This document shows, piece after piece, positions 51,735 to 60,214 of a stretch of 64,000 nt of DNA; the stretch's first letter is position 1; every line of letters begins with the position of its first letter. The notes under the pieces were generated by a model. It saw nothing but the letters and a program-made list of their open reading frames with translations, did no database searches and had not been told where the DNA came from. Position numbers and translations under genes: made by a program. Source of the stretch: Streptomyces seoulensis (GTDB lineage: Bacteria > Actinomycetota > Actinomycetes > Streptomycetales > Streptomycetaceae); the NCBI GenBank assembly GCA_013364255.1, contig CP054936.1, positions 1,736,001 to 1,800,000 of the forward strand, in the 5' to 3' direction.

Positions 51735-52322
51735 ATGGGTGCGCTGATAGTGATCAGGCATGGCCAGACCGAGTGGAGCCTGTCGGGGCAGCATGCTGGG
51801 CGGACTGACGTCGCGCTGACGGCAGCGGGCGAGGCCGCGGCCAGTGCTCTCGCTCCGAGACTGGCCCACCGCCGTCTGCTCGCCGTGTTCAGCAGCCCAC
51901 TGAGCCGTGCCATGAGGACGGCCGAACTCGCCGGCCTGACCAGTGCACAGCCCGATCCCGACCTGCTGGAGTGGGACTACGGCGGCTACGAAGGCCTGAC
52001 CGCCGAGCAGATTCGCGAGTCAAGGCCGGACTGGGACCTGTGGCGCGACGGCGTGATTCCAGGCGACGCCGACCACCCTGGCGAGGAGCTGGCGCAGGTG
52101 GCCGCGCGCACTGACGCGGTGCTGAACCGCATCCGTCCGCTGCTGAGCGACGGCGATGTCGCCGTCGTGGCGCGTGGCCACCTGGCGCGTATCCTCACCG
52201 TCCGCTGGCTCGGTCTCGACGCGTCCGCGAGCCGACTGCTCGGCCACCCGCATCCGGGCACGCTCAGCTTCCTCGCCACCGAGGGCGGGCAACCCGTCCT
52301 CTCCGCCTGGAACGTCCCGTAG
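51735..52322 (+). CDS. Histidine phosphatase superfamily protein (phosphoglycerate mutase-like)
   Basis: 195 residues. Catalytic RHG in LIVIRHGQTEWSLSG, the second Arg in FSSPLSRAMRTAELAG, Glu in LLEWDYGGYEG and the second His in VVARGHLARILTVRWLG. It resembles broad-specificity phosphatases (CobC/PhpB-like). The ATG at 51735 gives the family start; a longer frame from 51705 adds ten untypical residues. TAGCGT at 51721-51726 could be a -10 for a very short leader. Confidence 0.93.
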   Translation: MGALIVIRHGQTEWSLSGQHAGRTDVALTAAGEAAASALAPRLAHRRLLAVFSSPLSRAMRTAELAGLTSAQPDPDLLEWDYGGYEGLTAEQIRESRPDWDLWRDGVIPGDADHPGEELAQVAARTDAVLNRIRPLLSDGDVAVVARGHLARILTVRWLGLDASASRLLGHPHPGTLSFLATEGGQPVLSAWNVP

Positions 52323-52460
52323 CCCGAGCCCGCCGCGTCATGTCTGCCGCGCGAGGCGCCGGAAGCCAATGAACCTTGGTACCGCGTTCGCACAGATCGG
52401 TTCGAGGCGTCATTCCTGCCTAGCGCCGGCGAGGATCTGGATGCCGTATGCAACGTCGAC

Positions 52461-52721
52461 GTGGAGGTGCGGCTGACAGCGGACGGATCCCGCTGGAGCG
52501 CGACCATGTTCACACTCGCCGAGGTCGAGCGCCTCATGAAGAGGTGGTCTCAAACAGGCGAGGGGTTGGGCGGCCGCTACTTCCGGTGCTCTGACGGACT
52601 GATAGTCCGGGACCCTGGCATCGACAACATGACCCAGGTACTCGCCGGCCTGATCGACGCCGGTGACTTCGCGCAGGTTCTTCAGCGACTCGATGACGAG
52701 TATTCCGCGCCCTCATTCTGA
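52461..52721 (+). CDS. Hypothetical protein, possibly 5'-truncated
   Basis: 86 residues from a GTG at 52461 (VEVRLTADGSRWSATMFTLA; EVERLMKRWSQTGEGLGGRY; DPGIDNMTQVLAGLIDAGDF). The same frame is open and coding-like upstream, back to the histidine phosphatase stop (EPWYRVRTDRFEASFLPSAG; EDLDAVCNVDVEVRL), but contains no ATG, GTG or TTG before 52461. Either the true start was lost, or translation depends on stop read-through or a non-standard start. No family recognised. A hairpin terminator follows. Confidence 0.6.
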   Translation: MEVRLTADGSRWSATMFTLAEVERLMKRWSQTGEGLGGRYFRCSDGLIVRDPGIDNMTQVLAGLIDAGDFAQVLQRLDDEYSAPSF

Positions 52722-52734
52722 AACGATGAGTAAA

Positions 52735-52764
52735 GCGGCCCCGTCTTCCTTCGGACGAGGCCGC
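52735..52764 (+). terminator. Hairpin terminator
   Basis: GCGGCCCCGTC pairs with GGACGAGGCCGC with one mismatch around a TTCCTTC loop, beginning 14 bases after the stop at 52721. Confidence 0.75.
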
Positions 52765-53082
52765 GATCACAACCGCCACTGCGCCAGATCAAGATCCCGA
52801 GGCGGGTGCGGCGGCCCGACCGGAGTGCACGGACCCGCACGATGTGCCCACTCCCACAGACCGAGGACGTGCTCGCGAACATCCGTTGCAGTGTGCGCCC
52901 GTCCGACTCAGCTCCGCGCGAGCGGAAGTGAGCCGTCACGTGACGATCTGAGCGACGGAGGAAAACCCCGGACGCTCGGCCTTGGGGCTTGTCTACGCCT
53001 CGCGGTCCGGCGGGACCAGCAGTGGACGAACGAGCCTCTGGCCTGCGCACCTCTGATCGCGCAGAGGACCAGGGGCAGCCTG
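52765..53082. other. Intergenic region, no gene seen
   Basis: 318 bases between the terminator and the convergent membrane protein gene. No frame on either strand combines start, binding site and coding bias; no hairpin or repeat of note. Confidence 0.5.
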
Positions 53083-53616
53083 CTATTCGCTCTTGACCTC
53101 CAGCGCCCCTCGCGCCAGACCGATGAACCTGACGTAGGCCTCCCGGAAGTCCCGGTAGGCAGCGTCGTACGCGTCCCGGCACTCAGGACTGTCGTCACCG
53201 AGTAGCGCGTTGAGTCGCTGCTGCACGCGCCGTGCCATGTCCCTCACATGATCCGCAGCATCGGACACAGCGGCAGGACCATCGAGCCGGATCTCGTGCA
53301 TCGCCCTGTTCATGTCCCCGATGGCCGGGCCGATGCACTCGTACATCTGCGTCAGGAGCCTGCCCCTGCTTGCAGGGTCACGGGCCGTATCGACGTCGTC
53401 CATCTGCCACGTGACCACGTTGAACGCGTGCACGCAGCTCATCATTTCCCGATATGCGGATCGGCGCCGCTCACGCTCGTCACGCAGGGCCTCTGCCCTT
53501 GTGGCTGTTTCGGCTTGCGCCCGCGCTGCGCGGAAGGTCGCCCGCGCGGTGATGTAGCTGGCTCCGAGTGCAGTCAGTGCAGTGAGGATGCCGACCCACA
53601 GTCCGCTGTTCGCCAT
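53083..53616 (-). CDS. Membrane-anchored coiled-coil protein, hypothetical
   Basis: 177 residues. An N-terminal membrane helix (SGLWVGILTALTALGASYIT) is followed by a long charged helical region (ARAQAETATRAEALRDERER; RRSAYREMMSCVHAFNVVTW) and a C-terminal helical part (VRDMARRVQQRLNALLGDDS). It looks like the single-pass inner-membrane helical proteins common in Streptomyces accessory regions. The ATG at 53616 gives the membrane helix at the very start. Function unknown. Gap 53617-53898 upstream has no gene. Confidence 0.8.
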   Translation of the reverse strand: MANSGLWVGILTALTALGASYITARATFRAARAQAETATRAEALRDERERRRSAYREMMSCVHAFNVVTWQMDDVDTARDPASRGRLLTQMYECIGPAIGDMNRAMHEIRLDGPAAVSDAADHVRDMARRVQQRLNALLGDDSPECRDAYDAAYRDFREAYVRFIGLARGALEVKSE

Positions 53617-53898
53617 GGTCGGAAAGTTTGTCAGCCGAGGGTGGCAGTGAGACAGACTGCAAGCCGCTCGCTGACCGTCACCATCGACGGCCAGGTCCCC
53701 CCACGAACTGGCCGTCGATGGGAGATGCAAAGTGGCCACTGACACGGTGCCGTGTCCGGCAGCGCCTCCCTCTCCCGCGTCCACGCCCGCAGCGCCTGGA
53801 GATCAACGGCGGTCATAGACCATGTCTGACAACCCGACCGCGCAAAGGGGGTAGCGGGCGGAAAGGATGCCCCCGGTGCGTACGAGGAGTTCCCCGGT

Positions 53899-54204
53899 TC
53901 ACGGGGCGGTGAAGCCGATTCGCAGCACGCCTCGGACCGGTGCGTAGGCATCCCTCGCGTTGGCGACAGCGCGCTGAATCGGCTGATACGCGGGCAATAG
54001 GTCGTCACGGAGCTGGCGGCGCGCAGTGGTGAGGGCGACGCGGCGGCTTGCAGCGCTCGAACAACGCGCCACCATCTGACGCTCAAGGGCCTTGATCGTT
54101 TGGCTGACCCGGCCGGGAGAGACGTGCAACCGTTCGGCGGCGCGTGCGAAATGCAGTTCTGCGGCCGGCGTGATGAAGGTTTCGGTCTCGTACCGCTCCA
54201 CCAC
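53899..54204 (-). pseudogene. LysR-family regulator, truncated and frame-damaged
   Basis: Encodes the HTH of a LysR regulator (VERYETETFITPAAELHFAR; AAERLHVSPGRVSQTIKALE) and stops after GVLRIGFTAP, about 100 of roughly 300 residues. Within it, ERQMVARCSSAASRRVAL replaces the expected pattern; shifting frame recovers GALFERC before SRRVALT. A one-base loss and a one-base gain eight codons apart therefore scramble the wing of the HTH. It is inactive both by truncation and by damage. Confidence 0.8.
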
Positions 54205-54409
54205 GCCCCCATCCGTGACGGCGATGCACTCTGGCTGGCGCCCCCGACCGTAGGTCGAGCCCGGCGAACGGACATGTCACCATGGCAGACGCGCTCGGCG
54301 AGCGCCTCGTGCAGATCTTCGGGGTGCAGGGACAGTCAAGCCACCTCCTGCGCAAAGGCTCACGCGGTGGACGGCCGACATGATCGCGCAGTCCTGTGCC
54401 GCGGAGGGT

Positions 54410-54703
54410 GAGGCGGAGATACTGTAGCCGTCAGCCGTCCTGATCAGTGCGGCGTCGGTATGGTCGGCGGAGAGGAAGACGCTCTCCGAGTCGTCTGCCA
54501 GGCCGTGTGGATGCTCAGCTGGGCGCCACGAACAGTGGTCCGTGCGCCGTGGATCTCGATGACGGCGTTGATGCACAGATACACGGTTCGGTCGAACAGC
54601 GCCGTCCCTTGCCGGACATGGGCAGACAGCGGTACATCAGATCGATGATCTCAGCGCGGCCGGTCAGAGCCTGCGACTGTCGCCGTATCTGGTCGGTGTC
54701 CAT
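54410..54703 (-). pseudogene. SnoaL-like/NTF2-fold protein with two frameshifts
   Basis: Starts well (GAGAGGAG site, MDTDQIRRQSQALTGRAEII, DLMYRCLPMSGK), then continues in a second frame (TALFDRTVYLCINAVIEIHG; ARTTVRGAQLSIHTAWQ) and then in a third (DDSESVFLSADHTDAALIRT; ADGYSIS), after which the pattern is lost. The fold is that of the small SnoaL/NTF2 group of polyketide cyclases and related enzymes. It is clearly decayed. It lies back-to-tail with the LysR remnant, a plausible former regulator. Confidence 0.75.
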
Positions 54704-54920
54704 GGCGGCAGACTCCTCTCGCAAGCGCGCTTGAGGGCAACATGCCTGTTCGAGTTCGATCGACCGGCCCGGTTCTGCCCGAGGCGGGAATTCACCCGGT
54801 CGGCGCAGCAATAGCCCCTCCGGCTGGTTGCGACCGGGACGACGGTGGATGAGCGTCCGCTTGTGGGGCAGACGTGGCCCATCACGCCGTTGCAGGTCCC
54901 GCGAACCCGGAGGTGGGAAG

Positions 54921-55160
54921 ATGGCCGACCTCGCCCAACTGCTGCACGACACGATGCGCCGGCAACGCCTGGACGCCCAGGCCCTCGCGGACAGGACCGG
55001 GATCCGCACTCCCCGCATCCGCGTCTTCGCCCAGGAAGGAGCCACCGGCCCGATCTGTCCCACCGAGCAGGAACTGCGAGAACTGGCCCTCGCGCTGGCC
55101 CTGCCTCTTCCCACGGTTCTCGACGCCGCCGGGCCGGCACCCGCGGGCGCACCCTCGTGA
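54921..55160 (+). CDS. Small XRE/HTH-like protein
   Basis: 79 residues beginning MADLAQLLHDTMRRQRLDAQ with GGAGG seven bases upstream. ALADRTGIRTPRIRVFAQEG followed by CPTEQELRELALALALPLPT matches the five-helix layout of XRE domains with a degenerate recognition helix. It may be a stand-alone regulator or a former N-terminus. Flanked by decayed genes on the other strand. Confidence 0.7.
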   Translation: MADLAQLLHDTMRRQRLDAQALADRTGIRTPRIRVFAQEGATGPICPTEQELRELALALALPLPTVLDAAGPAPAGAPS

Positions 55161-55272
55161 CGCCCGGGGGAGTCCTGCGCATACCGCGGGACGCGGACGA
55201 TCAGTCGCATGCGGCCGTCGAGCGGCCTGGGCTCCTTCCCGGCCGATGCGGGTGAACAGCAGGGCTCCTTGT

Positions 55273-55989
55273 TCAGTGCAGAATGCTGACGGCGCGGGCG
55301 ATCACCAACAGTGAGGTGAGGAGGGCCGAGACACTCTGGACACTCATCATGAGCTTGGCCCGGGCGGACAGCGGCATGGTGTCGGTCGGGCTGAAGGCCG
55401 TGGAGTTGGTGACGGACACGTAGAGGTAGTCGGTCAGCGTGGGAACCCAGTCGCAGGCGCGGCTGGCGCCGTCGGCGACCTCTTCGACGGCATCGTCGTT
55501 CTCGTCCTGCGAGAAGCGGAAATCGGCCAACGGCAGCTTATCGCGCGGAACTTGTGTGCGGCTGACGGGACCGCCCCGGTCCAGCTCCCAGTAGGCCAGG
55601 CCGAAGACGATGATGTTGGTGAGCCACACCTGCAACGCGGCGACCAGCAGTCCGCGGCCGTCCTTCACACCCGCGTAGACGAGTTCATGGATCAGCAGGC
55701 CGAGAGCGACGAGATTGCTCACCGCGATGACGGCGACCAGACCCAGCGACAGCGCGCGGAACGTCTTAGTCTCACGGGTCAGCCGCCTGGGGTTGATCGC
55801 GACGAGCGGAACGAGGAGAAGGACCTCCAGAACAGGCAGTACATAGCGCGGCGCGACAAGCAGCCGCTGCGGCAGGCCGAGGTACAGGACGATGGCCACG
55901 AGAGTCGCGATCGCCGCGGGCAGCCGGGCCTCCCCTCTGCGTTCGTGCCGCGGATGCCGGATGCGAGCCTCCGCACGCGTACGAGTCAC
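55273..55989 (-). CDS. Integral membrane protein, DUF1345 family
   Basis: 238 residues with about five hydrophobic segments (LPAAIATLVAIVLYLGLPQR; ALSLGLVAVIAVSNLVALGL; LLVAALQVWLTNIIVFGLAY). Near the C-terminus the loop TDYLYVSVTNSTAFSPTDTM precedes the last helix. This loop is characteristic of DUF1345-type proteins and resembles an ion-channel pore loop without the K+ filter GYG. The GTG start has GGAGGGGGG upstream and overlaps the preceding EF-hand remnant by four bases. Function unknown. Confidence 0.88.
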   Translation of the reverse strand: MTRTRAEARIRHPRHERRGEARLPAAIATLVAIVLYLGLPQRLLVAPRYVLPVLEVLLLVPLVAINPRRLTRETKTFRALSLGLVAVIAVSNLVALGLLIHELVYAGVKDGRGLLVAALQVWLTNIIVFGLAYWELDRGGPVSRTQVPRDKLPLADFRFSQDENDDAVEEVADGASRACDWVPTLTDYLYVSVTNSTAFSPTDTMPLSARAKLMMSVQSVSALLTSLLVIARAVSILH

Positions 55990-56330
55990 GACTCCCCCCT
56001 CCGTTCCTCTCTGCCGACCGGCCCGGTGACACCTGCATCACGCGGACCGGCCCCACGACACGTGCGCGTGAGCAGGGAACGTCTGCCCCGAACAGCATCG
56101 TTCAACGCGCGGCCGCCGACCTCAGTCACGTGGAGCCGACTGGGGTCGATGACCGCGAGGCTGTGGGCCGTGACGAACTGGTCCTTCGTGAGCCGGTGCC
56201 CGTCTGCCCCCGCATGGCGTAGCAGTTCCAGCCAGTAGATCTGGCAGAAGGTCAGGAGTGCCCTGGCCCGGCGGTCGCTCTTGTCGAGCTTGTAGGCATG
56301 GATGCAGCGGTCGGCGAACCAGGCCGGCAA
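55986..56330 (-). pseudogene. EF-hand (calerythrin-like) protein remnant
   Basis: The frame ADRCIHAYKLDKSDRRARAL, LTFCQIYWLELLRHAGADGH, RLTKDQFVTAHSLAVIDPSR resembles the middle of four-EF-hand actinobacterial calcium-binding proteins. The helices survive, but the calcium loops are incomplete and the C-terminal hand is replaced by an Arg-rich tail. No ATG or GTG start with a site exists; the upstream end begins near a TTG. Its stop overlaps the DUF1345 GTG (GTGA), so residual translation could couple to it. Confidence 0.6.
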
Positions 56331-56409
56331 GGTTCAGGTAGCCGGGTAGCAGGGGCCGCTGCGACCAGGCCGCGGTCGCCGCAAACGGTCCCGGGGTTGG
56401 CCGACCGGC

Positions 56410-56434
56410 AGCTCCGGGACCGGCTCCCGGAGCT
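56410..56434 (-). terminator. Hairpin terminator downstream of cyclase operon
   Basis: Perfect 10-bp arms AGCTCCGGGA (56410-56419) and its complement (56425-56434), five-base loop. It lies 79 bases after the stop of the minus-strand nucleotide cyclase gene. Confidence 0.8.
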
Positions 56435-56512
56435 CTAACGTCACCTCGAGGCCGGCTGCGGCCGACGCCGGTGGGCGTCCCGCCGTCAGACTGCTCCGGC
56501 GCGGAACGCGCG

Positions 56513-57589
56513 TCAGCGACTCGCTCTCCGGTGCCCTTGCGAGGCGGGCCGCAGCAGCACTGGGCGCAGTCGGGGGAATCCGCGTACCGAGACCGGGCGC
56601 AGCCCTTTCAGTTCGTAACCCGGCAGTCCGGCCAGTTCGCCGGAGAAGGCCGTGTCGACGAGGACGGTGCCGGGGTGGGCGACAGCGGTCAGCCGGGCCG
56701 CCGCGTTGACCGCGGTCCCGTACAGGTCGCCGTACCGGGAGAGGACCTGGCCGTAGGCGAGGCCGGTCCTGACGCGGGGCAGCTCGGATGCTTCGTGGGC
56801 TCGAGAGGTCAGCTCCAGTGCGATGTCCGCGGCGCAGGACGCGGACTCGCAGACGAAGAACACCTCGTCCCCGATCGTCTTCACCACCCGGCCGTGCCCC
56901 TCGGCGATCACGTCGCCGGTGATGCTCTCGAAGTGGTCAAGGACCTGTCCGAGTTCGGCGCCCTCCAGGCCACGCGTCATCCGGGTGTATCCGACCATGT
57001 CGGTGAATCCCACGGCCTGATAGCGGAGTCCGGCTTCACCGGGAAGCTCTGCGGGACCGGTCGTCGCCGCGCGCGAGTGCTCCTCCTCGACCGCCCCCGG
57101 CGCGGCCTGGAACCGTTCGGCGTGCCCGGCGAGGTGGCGGTGCCAGACGTACGTCTGCAACGCCTCCAGCTGCGGCAGCAGCTCCGCGGCCCGCTCCACC
57201 GGAGCGCCGCCGCCGCGGGCCCGGCCGAGCCACTCCCAGAAGGCGTCGATCTGCCACTCGGCCAGGCGTGAGAGGTGGTATCCCACGGTGCGTACCACCA
57301 TGGTCTCGCTCTCGCTGGTCACCAGCCCCGCCTCGGTCAGGCGGGCCACTGTACGGAGTGCCTCAATGTCGGCGTCGGTGAAGAAGCGCTCACCGTCCCC
57401 CACCGCGGGAAACCCCAGCGCGCGCCAGATCCGCTCGGCCCTCTCCAGGTCCACCCCCGCCCGTTCGGTGACGTCCGTCCGCGTCCACCGTGCAGGGGTG
57501 CCCAGCACCAGGTCCCGCACGGCGCCGACGGACCAGCCCGGCAGGTCGGCCGGCCTTCCCGCCGTGGCGGCCTGATCCACGCCGCTCAT
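56513..57589 (-). CDS. Class III adenylate/guanylate cyclase with N-terminal regulatory domain
   Basis: 358 residues. The N-terminal 90 residues (SVGAVRDLVLGTPARWTRTD; GERFFTDADIEALRTVARLT) look like a MerR-type or cyclase regulatory helical domain. The C-terminal catalytic domain (about 185-350) has the first metal Asp in GFTDMVGYTRMTRG, the second region in GRVVKTIGDEVFFV and the transition-state Asn/Arg in YGTAVNAAARL. It should make cyclic AMP or GMP as a dimer. The start overlaps the universal-stress-protein stop by four bases (ATGA). Interestingly, an encapsulin with a cyclic-nucleotide-binding domain is encoded 43 kb away. Confidence 0.92.
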   Translation of the reverse strand: MSGVDQAATAGRPADLPGWSVGAVRDLVLGTPARWTRTDVTERAGVDLERAERIWRALGFPAVGDGERFFTDADIEALRTVARLTEAGLVTSESETMVVRTVGYHLSRLAEWQIDAFWEWLGRARGGGAPVERAAELLPQLEALQTYVWHRHLAGHAERFQAAPGAVEEEHSRAATTGPAELPGEAGLRYQAVGFTDMVGYTRMTRGLEGAELGQVLDHFESITGDVIAEGHGRVVKTIGDEVFFVCESASCAADIALELTSRAHEASELPRVRTGLAYGQVLSRYGDLYGTAVNAAARLTAVAHPGTVLVDTAFSGELAGLPGYELKGLRPVSVRGFPRLRPVLLRPASQGHRRASR

Positions 57590-58035
57590 GTGGTGTGCAC
57601 GATCAGGACATCGCGACCGGCTTTCCTCGCGATGTCGGCGGGCACGGAGCCCAGGATGCGCCCGGCCAGCGAGCGCAGGCCGCGGTTGCCCACCACCAGC
57701 AGGTCCGCCGCCTGGTCGGCGGCCGTGTTCACCAGGGCGGGCACGGGATCGTCCTGCACGGCGAGGGAACGCACATCCAGCGCCCCCTGGTCGCGGGCGC
57801 GGTCCCGTGCGGCCCGAAGGGTCTCCTCGGCCGGGGCCGAGCCCACCACCTGGTACGCCTCGGCACCGAGCTGGTCCTGCGCCCGGGAGAGTTCCGGACC
57901 GCGCATCGGCTGGTAGGCGCACACGATGACGAGTTCGGCCCGACAGGCAGCCGCGAGCCGGGCCGCTCCCTCCACAGCGGCGAACGACGACTCCGACCCG
58001 TCCGTGCCGACCATGATGACTCGATAGGAACTCAC
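57586..58035 (-). CDS. Universal stress protein (UspA family)
   Basis: 149 residues, single Usp domain. Start VIMVGTDGSESSFAAVEGAA and the ATP-binding signature VVGNRGLRSLAGRILGSVPA (G-x2-G-x9-G-S) are present, so it belongs to the ATP-binding branch. The GTG start follows AAGGGAG. It is translationally coupled to the cyclase gene downstream, suggesting stress or energy sensing feeding cyclic nucleotide synthesis (inference). Confidence 0.95.
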   Translation of the reverse strand: MSSYRVIMVGTDGSESSFAAVEGAARLAAACRAELVIVCAYQPMRGPELSRAQDQLGAEAYQVVGSAPAEETLRAARDRARDQGALDVRSLAVQDDPVPALVNTAADQAADLLVVGNRGLRSLAGRILGSVPADIARKAGRDVLIVHTT

Positions 58036-58061
58036 ACTGAACTCCCTTACCTATGACATGA

Positions 58062-58077
58062 CTTACTCCAAAGTAAG
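58062..58077. promoter_or_regulatory. Palindrome CTTACT-N4-AGTAAG upstream of the USP/cyclase operon
   Basis: Six-base arms around CCAA, 27 bases before the universal-stress-protein start, in a locally AT-rich stretch that is probably the promoter. A candidate operator. Confidence 0.5.
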
Positions 58078-58205
58078 CTTTTGCTGTGCGAGACGTAAAG
58101 GAGTTCGGGACGCGGCGGGGAGGCCCCGTTCGCACGGGCGACTGCTCGCCATCGGACTCATCCACCCGAAGGCCACGCTGGAAGAGGCCGGTGCGGACGA
58201 CGCGT

Positions 58206-58248
58206 GTGGTCGCCCGAGTGGTTCGGAGTGGTTCGGAGTGGCGACCAC
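58206..58248. repeat. Inverted repeat enclosing tandem decamers
   Basis: GTGGTCGCC (58206-58214) pairs with GGCGACCAC (58240-58248). The loop contains GTTCGGAGTG twice in tandem (58221-58240). It lies in the 397-base gap 58036-58432 between divergent genes; the rest of the gap has no gene. Confidence 0.6.
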
Positions 58249-58432
58249 CGCGCTGACGGCCGGCTGTCGCCGGGGGGCGGCGGCTCGGTGACGACAACCT
58301 GACGTCTGGCGTCCGCTCCAAGTCGGTCGCGGCACGACGCGGAAGGCCGTCCGCACGTAGACGGTTCCGGTGGGGGTACGCGGTTCGCGCGGGTGACCGC
58401 GTTCTGTGAACGGCCGGCGTGCGGGAGGGGCG

Positions 58433-59041
58433 ATGGGCGGAGCCGGGGCGTGCGGGGTGCCGGACGAGGTGGACTGGCAGGACGAGCACCGGTGGTATGA
58501 CAGACCCTGGGTGCCCGTGGGTCTGTCGGTACTTCTCGTCGGCGGGATGGCGGCCGTGTTACTGCGGATCGGCCTGGGCGGTGCCGGGGCCGTGGGGGGC
58601 ATGGCCGGAGCCGCCGGCGGGATCGTCGGCGGGGTGTGGGCCGGCGCACGGGTTCGACGGGAGATCACCCGTGAGACAGGACTGAGCAGGCAGCAGCTCC
58701 CCGTCGTGGCACGCCGTCTGCGCAAGGAACACCTGCCGGCCGACAGGCGGGTCCAGCGGGCGATGGACCTGCTCGCGAGCCGGCAGCTTCGTCAACTGCG
58801 CCAGGGGCGACGCACGTTTCCCCTTCTGTTCGGTCTGTACGTGTTGCTGGGGGCTGGCATGCTGGCGAGCGGCAACACCGCGTTCGGCCTGTTCTGGCTG
58901 CTGCTCGCCGCGTTCACGCTGGTCGCCGTCGCCGGCCGACGGCGTACGCTCGCCCGGCTGGTCCGGGTACGGGCACGGCTCGCAGCCATGACCGGCCCTC
59001 CGGCCGGCCGCGCGGAATGTCCGCCCTCCGGCTCCGCCTGA
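58433..59041 (+). CDS. Membrane protein, hypothetical
   Basis: 202 residues with two pairs of membrane helices: VPVGLSVLLVGGMAAVLLRI and a Gly-rich AVGGMAGAAGGIVGGVWAGA, then LLFGLYVLLGAGMLASGNTA and FGLFWLLLAAFTLVAVAGRR. A basic cytoplasmic segment (REITRETGLSRQQLPVVARR) lies between the pairs. The ATG at 58433 has GGGAGGGG before it; an in-frame GTG at 58406 is possible. No family recognised. It converges on the secreted toxin-like genes. Confidence 0.8.
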   Translation: MGGAGACGVPDEVDWQDEHRWYDRPWVPVGLSVLLVGGMAAVLLRIGLGGAGAVGGMAGAAGGIVGGVWAGARVRREITRETGLSRQQLPVVARRLRKEHLPADRRVQRAMDLLASRQLRQLRQGRRTFPLLFGLYVLLGAGMLASGNTAFGLFWLLLAAFTLVAVAGRRRTLARLVRVRARLAAMTGPPAGRAECPPSGSA

Positions 59042-59275
59042 ATCCCTCCTCCGCCGCGGCCGCACATCTCGGCGCCGTGCCGACCGCCTGCGAGGACCTG
59101 GGCGCCGGTGGCGTGCGGCTCCTCGTCGGACGCCTCGTTGTCACCCGTGATCTCCGAGAGCGCCTCAGGGGCGGGCGGGGTGCCGTCGGCCGGGAGGCAG
59201 AACCTCATCGGACTTTTCCGAAGAGTCCCACCTGCACCCGTCTTCCCGCATCCGCCCGCCCGCGCCTGGCCGGGC

Positions 59276-60154
59276 TTACAGGTGAGCCGAGTTGGACAGC
59301 ATCATGACCAGGACGTTGCGCACGTTCTGGATGTTGCGGAAGTGGCGGGTGCCCAGGACCAGTTCAGCAGGGTTCTCGTGGTTGGTGAGCCGGCGGGTGA
59401 AGTCGGTCAGACGGCTCCAGTTGTTCTCCAGGATCAGGTCGTCGTTGGTTTGGCTGGCGCTGCCTGATCCCGGGATCGCGTTCAGGGCGTCCTGGTACAC
59501 GGGCTGGAAGCGGGCCCCCTCGGACGTCGCGGCGACGAGGGTGAGAGCGGCGGTGGCGACCTGCTGGTTGGAGACGTTCCCCGAGTCGTTCGCGAAGTTG
59601 TACAGGTTCTCCAGCGACTCACCGAGAGCGTGATGGCTGAAGCTGAGCTGGGCGCGCGTACGGGACGAGTTGTACTCGAGGTGCCCCCTTTCCGTCCCGT
59701 ACCGGCCGTTGAACGGCAGGGTGCGCGCGTTGCGGTCCAGCTGGTGACCCAGGTCGAAATCGTTGAACTGCACCACGTCTCCCTGCCCCACCGAGAAGCC
59801 GCGCAGGTAGAGGTTGTCGGTGGTGTAGTGGAGGCTGACCTGGCGGTTCCCGGGAAGCAGCACGGTCATCGTCGCGATGTCGGCCTGATCGCTCGTCACC
59901 TGGAACGACGGGTCGGCCGGGTACGCGTGGCCGACCGACTGGCGCAGCCGGCTGATGGCCTGGCCGTAGGTGTTGCGGATCACCGAGGCATCGCTGCTCT
60001 GGAAGTCCCAGAAGAAGGAGTTCTGGACGGCCTGGGGTCGTACCGCCACGGCCGTCGGCGCCGTGTGCGGGTGGGCGTCGGCGGCCTCGGCGGCGGGGGC
60101 GGCGCCGGTGAACAGGGCGGCGGCGAGCAGGAGGGCGGAAATTTCCTTGCGCAT
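59276..60154 (-). CDS. Secreted ribosome-inactivating protein (rRNA N-glycosidase, ricin A-like)
   Basis: 292 residues with a Sec signal peptide (MRKEISALLLAAALFTGAAP, cleaved near AAEAADA). The RIP active site is complete by pattern: Tyr116 in NLYLRGF, Tyr152 in LPFNGRYGTE, Glu212 and Arg215 in SEGARFQPVY, and Trp246 in ENNWSRLT. The Glu-Trp spacing (34) equals that of ricin A chain (177 to 211). RIPs remove one adenine from the sarcin-ricin loop of large rRNA and stop translation. No B chain is fused, so it is a type 1 form. The neighbouring secreted ET79-like protein could act with it. Confidence 0.9.
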   Translation of the reverse strand: MRKEISALLLAAALFTGAAPAAEAADAHPHTAPTAVAVRPQAVQNSFFWDFQSSDASVIRNTYGQAISRLRQSVGHAYPADPSFQVTSDQADIATMTVLLPGNRQVSLHYTTDNLYLRGFSVGQGDVVQFNDFDLGHQLDRNARTLPFNGRYGTERGHLEYNSSRTRAQLSFSHHALGESLENLYNFANDSGNVSNQQVATAALTLVAATSEGARFQPVYQDALNAIPGSGSASQTNDDLILENNWSRLTDFTRRLTNHENPAELVLGTRHFRNIQNVRNVLVMMLSNSAHL

Positions 60155-60214
60155 GGCGCTCCTTACGAGGGTCGGGTGTGCGCTGAGCCGGTCGTACGAC
60201 GGTGGGCGGGCAGG

